Origin: Sphingobacteriales bacterium
Lineage (GTDB): Bacteria; Bacteroidota; Bacteroidia; Chitinophagales; JADJOU01
Length of the DNA: 64,000 nt
Assembly: GCA_021297855.1 (NCBI GenBank)
Contig: JAJTHM010000058.1
Span: forward strand, 25,177 to 89,176
Reading direction: 5' to 3'
In this document: positions 9,300 through 17,641 of the stretch, one piece after another
How positions within the stretch are numbered: the stretch's first letter is position 1
Layout: each line of letters begins with the position of its first letter
Program-made: the position numbers and the translations under genes
The notes under the pieces: generated by a model
Told to the model about the DNA's origin: nothing
Database searches by the model: none
The model's input: the letters and a program-made list of their open reading frames with translations, nothing else

Positions 9300-10049
9300 A
9301 TGATCTATCTCAAACGATTTTATCTCATTCCTTGGACATTATGGTGCGGACTTAGCTTCCTATTGCTTAATCTCGCTTTTTTTCCATTTATGTATCTTTT
9401 TTTGCTTTCTGGAAACAGCACGCTCTATCGTTGGACACACCAAATGCCAACAATTATAGGTAGAATTTCTGCTTTTCTCTGGGGAATACGCGTCATAGTA
9501 TCTGGTCGAGAACATTTCGATATAAATACCCAATACATATTCGTCGGCAATCACCGCTCTTTCCTAGATGCCATCATTTCTGGAGGCTTTATTTACAATT
9601 ACAAAAAATTTATAGGCAAGGCCGAAATTCTTAAGTGGCCATTTATGGGATTCATTCTCCGAAAATTATATATCCCAGTGAAGCGGGAAGACAAAGACTC
9701 GCGTAAAAAGTCAATGGAACAGCTGATTGAAAAAATGAAAGAGGGTTATTCAATGGTCGTCTTCTCCGAGGGAAAATCTAATACTACCGACGAACCTCTG
9801 CTACCCTTCAAAGACGGAGCCTATTCTACCTCTTGTGAAACACAAATCCCTATTGTTCCTTTCGTTATGTATGGTGCAGATCATCTATGGCCTAGAAAAC
9901 AATTTCTCATTCGCCCCGGCAAAATCTATCTCGACTTTTTGCCTATCGTAAAACCTTTAAAACCAACCGAAGACCAAATCAAGCAACAAAAAGAGACGGT
10001 CTACAATCATATGCTAGTAACCTATAAAAAAAGAGAGATTGAGTATTGA
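9300..10049 (+). CDS. PlsC-family 1-acyl-sn-glycerol-3-phosphate acyltransferase
   Basis: This is a 249-residue membrane-associated acyltransferase, probably adding the second acyl chain to lysophosphatidic acid in phospholipid synthesis. An N-terminal hydrophobic segment (about 8-36) is followed by the catalytic NHRSFLD (HX4D, residues about 83-89) and the phosphate-binding block FSEGKSNT, which corresponds to the usual FPEGTRS. The substitution of Ser and Lys in that block is conservative in position. The length matches the family. It stands alone on the plus strand and converges with mfd, 8 bp apart. Ornithine-lipid or lyso-lipid acyltransferase is an alternative role. Confidence 0.85.
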   Translation: MIYLKRFYLIPWTLWCGLSFLLLNLAFFPFMYLFLLSGNSTLYRWTHQMPTIIGRISAFLWGIRVIVSGREHFDINTQYIFVGNHRSFLDAIISGGFIYNYKKFIGKAEILKWPFMGFILRKLYIPVKREDKDSRKKSMEQLIEKMKEGYSMVVFSEGKSNTTDEPLLPFKDGAYSTSCETQIPIVPFVMYGADHLWPRKQFLIRPGKIYLDFLPIVKPLKPTEDQIKQQKETVYNHMLVTYKKREIEY

Positions 10050-10057
10050 GAATTCTG

Positions 10058-13000
10058 CTAAATATTTTTCTTTGAAAATGTCAAAATATGCTCTAATTTA
10101 TCCTTAGCTTCAATACAGTTTTTGAATGTCGAAAATTCTAATATGATATGCTGATTGGTTTGTTTCATCGAAGAGCCAACAGGATATTGGGCTAGATAGG
10201 TCAAGATATTTCCGAAAATATCGGATTGAAAAAAACTGGATTCTTGACTCTGAATAAGGTAGCATCGCATTTTTCCACTCTTAATAATGATTCGCTCTAT
10301 TCCTAACTGAGTAGCAATCCATTTAAGCCTAATGGCATCACAGATATCTTGTATTTGTGCAGGCAGCTTGCCGTATACATCTTTCAATTTGGCCAAGTAA
10401 CTGATCATTTCTTTCTCTGACTTTATTTGATTCAATTCTCCATACACATTGAGTCGTTCTTGCGACCCAGTAATATATTTATCTGGAATGTACATATCAT
10501 AGTCCGTCTCTATTTGGCATTCTTTGACATAGACTGTCTCCTTTCTATCATCAGCATAGAGCTCTTTATAGTCTCCTTCCTTCAATTCGGTAATCGCCTC
10601 ATCCAATATCTTCATAAAAGTATCATATCCGATGTCTGAAATAAAGCCAGACTGCTCTCCTCCTAAAAGATTTCCTGCCCCCCGCAGATCTAAATCGCGC
10701 ATAGCTATTTGAAATCCAGAACCTAGTTCAGCATTTTGCTCCATAGCGCTGAGTCTCTGTTTGGCTTCATTGGTGAGGGTGCAATAAGGTGGCGATAAAA
10801 GATAACAGTAAGCCTTGCGGTCGCTCCTTCCTACGCGACCGCGTAACTGATGAAGATCACTTAACCCAAATTGATGTGCATTATTTATTATGATGGTATT
10901 GACATTGGATATATCAATACCCGATTCGATAATGTTGGTACTAAGGAGCAAATCATACTTTTTAGCGATAAAGTCTATAAGTGTTTGCTCTATTACTTCG
11001 CCTTCCAGCTGTCCATGAGCCATAGCTATATCGATATTCGGTAAGATAGCCTGCAGCATTTCTTTCATTTGAAATAAGTCTTTAACCTTATTGTGCACAA
11101 AGAAAACCTGTCCTCCTCTCCCTACTTCATTTTGAATAATCTCTTTCAAATAGTCTGGGTCGAAAACGGTTAGCTCTGTATAAACTGGTTGACGGTTTGG
11201 AGGAGGCGTTTGAATGAGACTATAATCTCTGGCTCCCAATAATGAGAATTGGAGGGTTCTAGGTATAGGAGTGGCCGTCAGCGTCAAGGTATCTACATTC
11301 AATTTAAACTCTTTTAGTTTTTCCTTGACCTGCACACCAAATTTTTGTTCCTCATCAATTATCAACAAGCCAAGATCCTTAAATTTCACACTCTTACCAA
11401 CGATGGCGTGTGTTCCTATGAGAATATCGACTTTGCCCGCTTCTAAGCGCTTTAAAATATCGTTCTTCTCTTTGGTTGATTTAAATCGGTTGATAAACTC
11501 AACATTACATGGCAAACCCTCTAATCGGCGCTTAAAGGTGTTATCATGCTGAAAGGCCAATAAGGTTGTCGGCACTAGAACGGCTACCTGCTTTGAGTCC
11601 GCTACTGCTTTAAAGGCGGCACGAATTGCTACCTCCGTTTTTCCAAAGCCCACATCTCCACAAATAAGCCGATCCATAGGTATCTCCTTTTCCATATCTA
11701 TTTTTACATCTTGTGTTGCTTTGGCTTGATCTGGGGTATCTTCATATTCAAAAGAAGATTCCAACTCTAACTGTAAATAGGTGTCTGGAGAAAAGGCGAA
11801 TCCCCTGCTGGCCTTTCTTTTGGCGTATAGCTTAATGAGGTCCTCAGCTATATCTTTAATTTTTTTCTTTGTCTTGCGCTTGGTATTTTCCCAGGTATCA
11901 CTTCCCAAACGATGCATACGCGGTTCCGTTCCTTCCTTGCCTACATATTTACTAATCTTATGGATAGAGTTGATGTGAACGTATAGAATATCATTATTCG
12001 CATAGATTAGGCGAACGGCTTCTTGAATATGTCCACCCACTTCCAATTTCTCCAAGCCCGAAAAGCGACCTACGCCATGGTCTATATGCGTCACATAATC
12101 TCCAGGAACTAACTCTTTAATGGACTTTAGTAATTGTGTTTGTGCGGATACATTTGTTCGAGAGGTTTGAATCTCTCGTTTTCTTCGTGCGAATATTTCA
12201 TGAGTAGTGAAAACGGCGACTTTATGTTTACTATCTATAAACCCCTTGGAAAACTCGTGAGTTATTTCTCTAAAGGCGATATCTTGACCTAGATCATGAA
12301 ATATAGTTCTATACCGTTGGTGTTGATTTTCATCTTCCGATTGGATAAAAACGCTGTATTCATCTTTATTTAGCTGACATAAGACTTGATGAAGTTTATT
12401 AAAATTCTTATGAATTATAGGAGTTGATTGCACAAAATGACTTGTGGTTCCTTCTCTATGTAGCAGGTCTATCCTTTTTGGTAGGCAATGAAAATCTGGA
12501 AGATGAGAGTCTATGGAAATATCTTCCATGTCTTCATGGAGCTGATTTATCGTCTGGCTTAACTCCCAGTTAAGCTTTTGGAAAAATTGTTGTTCTACCC
12601 AAAGATTGTCTTCAGATCTCAAGAGCTGAAAGAAATGTTGTTTTTCTGTTTTACGGCTTCGCGCTATAAAGGATGGCGATGGGGAAATCACAGCCTCCTT
12701 TCTCAATAATAAAGAGAGTTGGGATTCGATGTCAAACTCACGAATTTCTTCAACTTCAATATCAAACAACTCTATGCGTAACGGATGCTCATAGGCATAG
12801 GAATATATATCTAAAATATTTCCCCGTATCGCATATTGGCCATGTTCATATACATAGTTGGTTCTTTCATATTCTGTTTCTTCTAAGAAATTAATCCAGT
12901 CATTCAGCCTCAATTCTTGGCCTGTTCTTATTTCTCTTTTGAGATCCGGAGAAATATTGATCAATATATTTTCAACCAAGGAGGAAGGATAGGCGAAAAT

Positions 13001-13348
13001 TATTGCCGACGTATTGTTCCTAAAAGATTCTACAACCTGGTGGCGGACTATTTGTCTGCTTCGTGCTCGTTCGAGCCCTTTATTTTTTATGGTAAACGAA
13101 GGTTCTAGAAAACTATAGGGTCCATCTGGATCCAAGATTAGGAGGTCTTGATATAAATTTCTGGCATCCTCTTCTGTATTGATAAAAAATAGGTGTCTGC
13201 CTGCATTTTTCTTAATGTTATCTAAAAAGACTAACGCATCAAACGAAGTTTTTGATAAAGTGTATTCTTTCTTAAATTCCGAGCCGTGTAGCTCTTCTCG
13301 CCCTATGGTCTTAAAACTAAGATCATAAAGCTCAACCAATGGATTCAT
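10058..13348 (-). CDS. mfd: Transcription-repair coupling factor Mfd
   Basis: Mfd removes RNA polymerase stalled at DNA lesions and recruits the UvrABC excision complex. UvrA is encoded at 52.6-55.4 kb. The 1096-residue protein has the UvrB-like N-terminal region, the RNA-polymerase-interacting domain (GDYVTHIDHGVGRFSGLEKL), the SF2 helicase with Walker A GDVGFGKTE and DEEQ box, TATPIPRTLQ, the HQLRGRVGRSDR motif VI and the C-terminal TRCF domain. A longer frame starts with TTG at 13384, but the ATG at 13348 gives the normal N-terminus and lies 20 nt downstream of a TACGTTTG element at 13369-13376, so it is preferred. Confidence 0.97.
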   Translation of the reverse strand: MNPLVELYDLSFKTIGREELHGSEFKKEYTLSKTSFDALVFLDNIKKNAGRHLFFINTEEDARNLYQDLLILDPDGPYSFLEPSFTIKNKGLERARSRQIVRHQVVESFRNNTSAIIFAYPSSLVENILINISPDLKREIRTGQELRLNDWINFLEETEYERTNYVYEHGQYAIRGNILDIYSYAYEHPLRIELFDIEVEEIREFDIESQLSLLLRKEAVISPSPSFIARSRKTEKQHFFQLLRSEDNLWVEQQFFQKLNWELSQTINQLHEDMEDISIDSHLPDFHCLPKRIDLLHREGTTSHFVQSTPIIHKNFNKLHQVLCQLNKDEYSVFIQSEDENQHQRYRTIFHDLGQDIAFREITHEFSKGFIDSKHKVAVFTTHEIFARRKREIQTSRTNVSAQTQLLKSIKELVPGDYVTHIDHGVGRFSGLEKLEVGGHIQEAVRLIYANNDILYVHINSIHKISKYVGKEGTEPRMHRLGSDTWENTKRKTKKKIKDIAEDLIKLYAKRKASRGFAFSPDTYLQLELESSFEYEDTPDQAKATQDVKIDMEKEIPMDRLICGDVGFGKTEVAIRAAFKAVADSKQVAVLVPTTLLAFQHDNTFKRRLEGLPCNVEFINRFKSTKEKNDILKRLEAGKVDILIGTHAIVGKSVKFKDLGLLIIDEEQKFGVQVKEKLKEFKLNVDTLTLTATPIPRTLQFSLLGARDYSLIQTPPPNRQPVYTELTVFDPDYLKEIIQNEVGRGGQVFFVHNKVKDLFQMKEMLQAILPNIDIAMAHGQLEGEVIEQTLIDFIAKKYDLLLSTNIIESGIDISNVNTIIINNAHQFGLSDLHQLRGRVGRSDRKAYCYLLSPPYCTLTNEAKQRLSAMEQNAELGSGFQIAMRDLDLRGAGNLLGGEQSGFISDIGYDTFMKILDEAITELKEGDYKELYADDRKETVYVKECQIETDYDMYIPDKYITGSQERLNVYGELNQIKSEKEMISYLAKLKDVYGKLPAQIQDICDAIRLKWIATQLGIERIIIKSGKMRCYLIQSQESSFFQSDIFGNILTYLAQYPVGSSMKQTNQHIILEFSTFKNCIEAKDKLEHILTFSKKNI

Positions 13349-13368
13349 CCCTGAAAATGATATATATT

Positions 13369-13376
13369 CAAACGTA
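13369..13376 (-). promoter_or_regulatory. -7 promoter element of mfd
   Basis: TACGTTTG (minus strand) matches TAnnTTTG, 20 nt before the ATG at 13348. It lies inside the longer TTG-initiated frame and so argues against that start. Confidence 0.45.
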
Positions 13377-13430
13377 TTAGCCAACCTAAAAGGCTATATG
13401 CTTACATGGAATTTTCGTTCTCGACCCTCG

Positions 13431-14717
13431 CTAATTCATGAGGTCCTCAATCTCATCTGCTTCTATCGGGCAGCTCTCCATCAAATCTATAACCCCTTTT
13501 GAGGTAACAACTAAGTCATTTTCTATTCTTACGCCCAAATTTTCACTCCAAATATAAATACCTGGCTCGTTCGTAATCACAGAGTTTACTGGCATTTTTA
13601 CATAATGATTTCCCACATCATGCACATCTAGACCAAGAAAATGACCTAATCCATGAGGAAAATATTTTTTATATAAAGGATTATTTGGGTCTTGATTTTT
13701 GACCTCATCTTTGTTTAAAAGGCCAATTTCAATCAACTTTTGCTCCATAATTTTCTTCCCCTCATTATTCCATTCAGTTAATGTAAAGTTAGTATTCGCT
13801 ATTTCTTTCGCGGCTTTGAATACGTCCAAAGTAGCATTATAAATTTGTTTTTGTCTTGTTGAAAATTTTCCGCCGACTGGAATTGTTCTCGATAAATCAG
13901 AGGCGTAATTTGAATAAGAACATCCAAAGTCCATTAGTAAAATTTCTCCTTTTACTAAGGGTCGATTATTATCATTATAATGCAGAATGCAGGAATTTTG
14001 ACCACTTGCAATAATTGAATTGTATGCCTGAATAGCTTGATTTTTATGAAACTCATATAGAATGAATGCCTCCACTTCATGTTCTGACTTGAAGTTTTTC
14101 ATTTCCTTTAAAAGGCGCACAAAGGTTTCTGTTGTTATATTTGCCGCTTTTTGCATGACCACAATCTCCTCGTCCGTTTTTGCCATGCGCAAACTACCCA
14201 ATATTGGGGCACTTCTTTCATATTTGTGGGTAGGAAAATCTCTTTTTATACTTCTAAGTTTACGTAAATCCATATAGTCGCCATCATAGCTAGCCCTGTC
14301 ATGCTCATTCAAATTAACATAAACATGCTCCGCATGATGCATCATCGTTTTTAGTATGCTTTCTGCACTCTTATTCCAATTGACATTTGCTATACCTGAG
14401 ATAGTTTTGGCCTCTTCAATAGTATATTTAAAACCCTCCCATACTTTGATGTGCTCACTCGTTTCGCGGACAAATAAAACTTCTCTCCACAAAGGATTGG
14501 GAGCATCAGGAAATAGGATTAAAATAGTTTCTTCTTGATCAATACCCGAAAGATAAAAAGTATCCGGGTTCTGATAAAATGAAAAATTGGCATCTGCAGA
14601 CTTATGAAAGATATCTCCTGAATGGAAGATAGCGATTGAATTTGGTTTGAGATACTTAATAAATTGATTTCTTCTTCCTTGAAAAAAGTCAGTGGATAAG
14701 GCTAATGTTCTTTTCAC
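13431..14717 (-). CDS. pepP: Xaa-Pro aminopeptidase (M24B)
   Basis: This cytosolic dimetal peptidase removes N-terminal residues preceding proline. The 428-residue protein has the aminopeptidase P N-terminal domain (about 1-140, including DTFYLSGIDQEE) and the pita-bread catalytic domain with all metal ligands in expected order: MDFGCSYSNYASDLSRT (two Asp), HGLGHFLGLDVHD (His), NEPGIY (Glu) and RIENDLVV (Glu). The length fits PepP. There is no signal peptide. It is followed upstream on the minus strand by a strong terminator at 14750-14772 that separates it from the outer-membrane protein gene. Confidence 0.93.
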   Translation of the reverse strand: MKRTLALSTDFFQGRRNQFIKYLKPNSIAIFHSGDIFHKSADANFSFYQNPDTFYLSGIDQEETILILFPDAPNPLWREVLFVRETSEHIKVWEGFKYTIEEAKTISGIANVNWNKSAESILKTMMHHAEHVYVNLNEHDRASYDGDYMDLRKLRSIKRDFPTHKYERSAPILGSLRMAKTDEEIVVMQKAANITTETFVRLLKEMKNFKSEHEVEAFILYEFHKNQAIQAYNSIIASGQNSCILHYNDNNRPLVKGEILLMDFGCSYSNYASDLSRTIPVGGKFSTRQKQIYNATLDVFKAAKEIANTNFTLTEWNNEGKKIMEQKLIEIGLLNKDEVKNQDPNNPLYKKYFPHGLGHFLGLDVHDVGNHYVKMPVNSVITNEPGIYIWSENLGVRIENDLVVTSKGVIDLMESCPIEADEIEDLMN

Positions 14718-14749
14718 TTTAAATATTTTTTATCAGCTGTAGAAAAAAA

Positions 14750-14772
14750 AAGTCGGCTCAATAGGCCGACTT
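14750..14772 (-). terminator. Intrinsic terminator of the outer-membrane barrel gene
   Basis: AAGTCGGC and GCCGACTT form an 8-bp stem with a 7-nt loop (TCAATAG), followed on the minus strand by nine T residues. A shorter T-run on the other strand could make it work weakly in both directions. Confidence 0.85.
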
Positions 14773-14794
14773 TTGTATAAAAATTCTCTTCACG

Positions 14795-15496
14795 TTAGAA
14801 ATAAAAACTCATCAAAGCAGCAAGGCTTAATCCAGTAAATTGATTTGTATTGGTAGAGAATCTATTATAAAACATAACTCTAGGAGCTAAACTAAAAGCA
14901 GCATAGCTATTTCCTTCAAACTTAGTTTTAATCCCAAATTCTGCTCTTGCACCTAAATTGAAGTTATCATATGTGTTATTAACTTGATTAGAACTTGCCG
15001 AAAAACTACCAAAAGGTACAATAGTAAAGTTAGATTCTGACCTCAAAGTTATGCTATTGATTAAGGTAAAGTTTGTGAAAAATCCTTTCGGAGATTCTTT
15101 GCCCAAATTGAATCCTAAACCTATCGGAACCTCTAGTGCAGTAATCTGATCAAAAGATGTTTTGCTTTTCACTGATGGGTCGTTATTAATCCATCTTTCA
15201 AATCCACCCGAAGTAATGCCAACACCTATGATACCATAGACTCGTTTTGTCAAATTTTTATTAAGTTCAAATCCACCATTCATTCCAAATCGACCACCTT
15301 TCATCACAGAGTGCTCACCTTCGTACATGAAATCCATAGAAGGACCACCATAAATGCGCATGTTTAGTTTTTTGGTTACCGATAATGCAACCTTGTCAGA
15401 TATATTCTTTAAGGAGGTCGGGTTGTCTTGGGCGCTCGCATTGAAAAACATTACCGTTGTACCAGCTATCAGAAACAATTTAACTAGTTTATTCAT
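14795..15496 (-). CDS. Outer-membrane beta-barrel protein
   Basis: A 233-residue exported protein with a Sec signal (MNKLVKLFLIAGTTVMFFNASA, cleaved before QD) and alternating hydrophobic strands with glycine turns (RIYGGPSMDFMYEG, FGMNGGFELNKN, GIIGVGITSGGF). It ends in the typical C-terminal aromatic LMSFYF, the pattern recognised by the BAM machine. It looks like an eight- to ten-stranded porin-like barrel of the OMP_b-brl type. Function is unknown. It is a single-gene unit with its own -7 element and terminator. Its 5' leader carries three tandem AGATTTTT units. Confidence 0.75.
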   Translation of the reverse strand: MNKLVKLFLIAGTTVMFFNASAQDNPTSLKNISDKVALSVTKKLNMRIYGGPSMDFMYEGEHSVMKGGRFGMNGGFELNKNLTKRVYGIIGVGITSGGFERWINNDPSVKSKTSFDQITALEVPIGLGFNLGKESPKGFFTNFTLINSITLRSESNFTIVPFGSFSASSNQVNNTYDNFNLGARAEFGIKTKFEGNSYAAFSLAPRVMFYNRFSTNTNQFTGLSLAALMSFYF

Positions 15497-15500
15497 AATT

Positions 15501-15528
15501 CAGATTTTTAGATTTTTAGATTTTTGAA
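15501..15528 (-). repeat. Short tandem repeat in the 5' leader of the barrel gene
   Basis: Three consecutive copies of an 8-bp unit (AGATTTTT on the plus strand) lie between the -7 element and the ATG at 15496. Copy number variation here would alter leader length. Confidence 0.6.
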
Positions 15529-15534
15529 CTTAGG

Positions 15535-15542
15535 CAAAGATA
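15535..15542 (-). promoter_or_regulatory. -7 promoter element of the barrel gene
   Basis: TATCTTTG on the minus strand, 38 nt upstream of the ATG at 15496, matches TAnnTTTG. Confidence 0.5.
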
Positions 15543-15578
15543 TAAATTTTAGTAATATTGTATAATTTAATTTGCAGG

Positions 15579-16589
15579 ATGTCAAATCTTAAACTTTTTA
15601 TAGAACCAAGTTTTTCACGATCAGCGCATAAGATTGATTTTAAGGATAAGATATTTCTTCTAGGGTCATGTTTTTCTGAGAATGTTTCTCAACTTCTCAG
15701 TCAGCGCAAGTTTCAGATTATGTCAAATCCACATGGAATACTTTTCGATATTTTATCTCTTGAACGCTGTCTATTGGAGATTTCGGTTAAAAAACAATAT
15801 GATCAAGCCGATTTATTTCAGCACGGTGAACTCTATGGAAGCTGGAATCATCATACTTCTTTTTCAAATACCAAGCCCAATCAAACCACAAACACCATAA
15901 ATGATGCCATCTGCCGCAGTTTCGAATTCTTATCCAAAACGAAACACGTTATTCTAACCCTTGGCAGTGCCTTTTCCTATTTTCACATCAATGAAAAGAG
16001 ATGGGTGGCTAATTGTCATAAAATTCCACAAACCGAGTTTCAAAAAATACTCCTCCCAATAGAAGATATCTTAACTAGTTTGACGAATATTTATAACCTA
16101 CTATTGAAAATAAATCCAGAAATTAGGCTTACATTGACCATAAGTCCCGTCAGACACCTAAGAGATGGGGTTATTGAAAATAACCAAAGTAAAGCACGAC
16201 TAATTGAAGCGGTTAACTTATTTATCCAAAAACACGCGGATGTTTATTACTTCCCATCCTATGAAATAGTCATAGATGTTTTAAGAGACTATCGTTTCTA
16301 TGATATAGATTATGCCCATCCTAATTTTTTGGCGACCAATATCGTTTTTGACTACTTCAGGGATTTATGTATAGACCCAAAGGCTTATAAAGATATGGAT
16401 AAATTCTATCATTTATACTTGGCAATGAACCACAGAGCCAAGCACCGTGAAACAGCCGACCACATCAATTTTTTACAATCGAATAAGTCCCGAGTGGATG
16501 AATACATAAAATTATATCCACATCTTGATTTTAACTCCGAATTGAAGCATTTCTCTGCGGAATTGGAGAAATTAAAAATTCGGTCGTAA
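15579..16589 (+). CDS. GSCFA-domain protein
   Basis: A 336-residue cytosolic protein of the GSCFA family, named for the motif seen here as LGSCFSENV (residues 28-36). Other family landmarks are NPHGILFD, LTLGSAFSYF, VANCHKIPQ and SPVRHLRDG, followed by DYAHPNFLAT. The fold is related to SGNH-type esterases, but the substrate of bacterial GSCFA proteins is not established to my knowledge. The frame is open from 15558 through a TTG, but the ATG at 15579 gives the usual start. The 3' end overlaps the convergent LOG-family gene by 18 bp. Confidence 0.85.
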   Translation: MSNLKLFIEPSFSRSAHKIDFKDKIFLLGSCFSENVSQLLSQRKFQIMSNPHGILFDILSLERCLLEISVKKQYDQADLFQHGELYGSWNHHTSFSNTKPNQTTNTINDAICRSFEFLSKTKHVILTLGSAFSYFHINEKRWVANCHKIPQTEFQKILLPIEDILTSLTNIYNLLLKINPEIRLTLTISPVRHLRDGVIENNQSKARLIEAVNLFIQKHADVYYFPSYEIVIDVLRDYRFYDIDYAHPNFLATNIVFDYFRDLCIDPKAYKDMDKFYHLYLAMNHRAKHRETADHINFLQSNKSRVDEYIKLYPHLDFNSELKHFSAELEKLKIRS

Positions 16590-17243
16590 GCTCTCTTTTG
16601 AATAGAATTTTTTAATTATTTCCATAGCCTCATCTGTACTATCGACTATTTCTAACAGATTTTCATCCCCTTCTGAAATATACTTATTCTCTTTTATCGT
16701 TTGAATAATCCATTGTTTCAATCCTTTCCAAAAATCAGAACCATATAGAATAACTGGAATTTTATTTATTTTATTAGTTTGAACCAAGGTAAGAACTTCA
16801 AAAAGCTCGTCCATTGTTCCCAATCCTCCTGGGAAAATAATGAAGGCTTGTGCATATTTCACAAACATAACTTTGCGAACAAAAAAGAAATTGTAATCTA
16901 ATGATTTATCTATGTCGATGTACTCGTTGGGTTTTTGCTCGTTTGGTAGGGTTATGTTCAAACCTACTGATTTTCCTCCTGCCTCTTGCGCACCCTTATT
17001 GGCTGCTTCCATTATCCCAGGACCACCACCAGTTATGACTCCATAACCTTCTTGAACTAATTTCGTCGCCATTCGCTCCGCCTTCTCATAATATATTTCA
17101 TCTGGCTTTGTACGGGCACTCCCGAAGATAGAAATACAGGGACCAATCTTAGGCATTTTCTCAAATCCCTCCACGAACTCGCTCATAATCTTGAACATCA
17201 ACCAGGATGACTCTGCCTTGACTTCACTCCAGTTTTTTTCCAT
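16572..17243 (-). CDS. LOG-family (TIGR00730) Rossmann-fold protein
   Basis: A 223-residue protein with the two LOG signatures GGGPGIMEAANKGA (about 77-90) and FPGGLGTMDELFEVLTL (about 137-153). LOG enzymes hydrolyse nucleoside 5'-monophosphates at the N-glycosidic bond and in some organisms release cytokinin free bases. In bacteria like this the role is probably nucleotide salvage or clean-up. It sits 13 bp downstream of the J-domain-like gene and pcrA, so it is probably the last gene of that operon. Confidence 0.85.
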   Translation of the reverse strand: MEKNWSEVKAESSWLMFKIMSEFVEGFEKMPKIGPCISIFGSARTKPDEIYYEKAERMATKLVQEGYGVITGGGPGIMEAANKGAQEAGGKSVGLNITLPNEQKPNEYIDIDKSLDYNFFFVRKVMFVKYAQAFIIFPGGLGTMDELFEVLTLVQTNKINKIPVILYGSDFWKGLKQWIIQTIKENKYISEGDENLLEIVDSTDEAMEIIKKFYSKESLRPNF

Positions 17244-17256
17244 TGTTTTATTTTAA

Positions 17257-17640
17257 TTAATGAAATATAGAACTAATTACCTCTGCAATTCCTTTTATAA
17301 TAAATTCCCCGCCTATATCTAAAGTGAAATTGTCAACTATACTATTATTATCAATTCCATATCCGATGTGTCGTTTTTTAAGTTGATTCCTTCTCCAAAG
17401 TTTAAATTGTTCTGATTCAAAATCCTTTACTTTATAAAACTCATCAAACTTCTTGCGTCGAAATTCATCTGATAAAATATAATAAGCTTCGTATACTAAT
17501 TTAAACTTTGATGTAGATATTTTGTTGTCAGGACTTTCTGGTTTATACTGTAATAATAAATTTTTATACGAATCCTTTATCTGCGATTGACTGCTAGTTT
17601 CTAGAATGCCGAGTAGATTATAATAATTCATCGTGTTCAA
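17257..17640 (-). CDS. J-domain-like protein lacking the HPD motif
   Basis: A 127-residue protein whose first about 70 residues match the DnaJ J domain: YYNLLGILETSSQSQIKDSYKNL (helices I-II) and FKLVYEAYYILSDEFRRKKFDE (helices III-IV). The loop that normally reads HPD, needed to stimulate Hsp70 ATPase, is KPE here (residues 33-35, in QYKPESPDN). The C-terminal part (75-127) is not a known zinc-finger or substrate domain. It lies 1 bp downstream of pcrA and 13 bp upstream of the LOG gene, in one transcript. Without HPD it is unlikely to be a working DnaK co-chaperone and may be a structural adaptor. Confidence 0.75.
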   Translation of the reverse strand: MNTMNYYNLLGILETSSQSQIKDSYKNLLLQYKPESPDNKISTSKFKLVYEAYYILSDEFRRKKFDEFYKVKDFESEQFKLWRRNQLKKRHIGYGIDNNSIVDNFTLDIGGEFIIKGIAEVISSIFH

Positions 17641-17641
17641 G

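Noticed and set aside
15501..15528. CRISPR-like short repeat array
   Set aside because: Three adjacent 8-bp units without spacers or cas genes; it is a simple tandem repeat.
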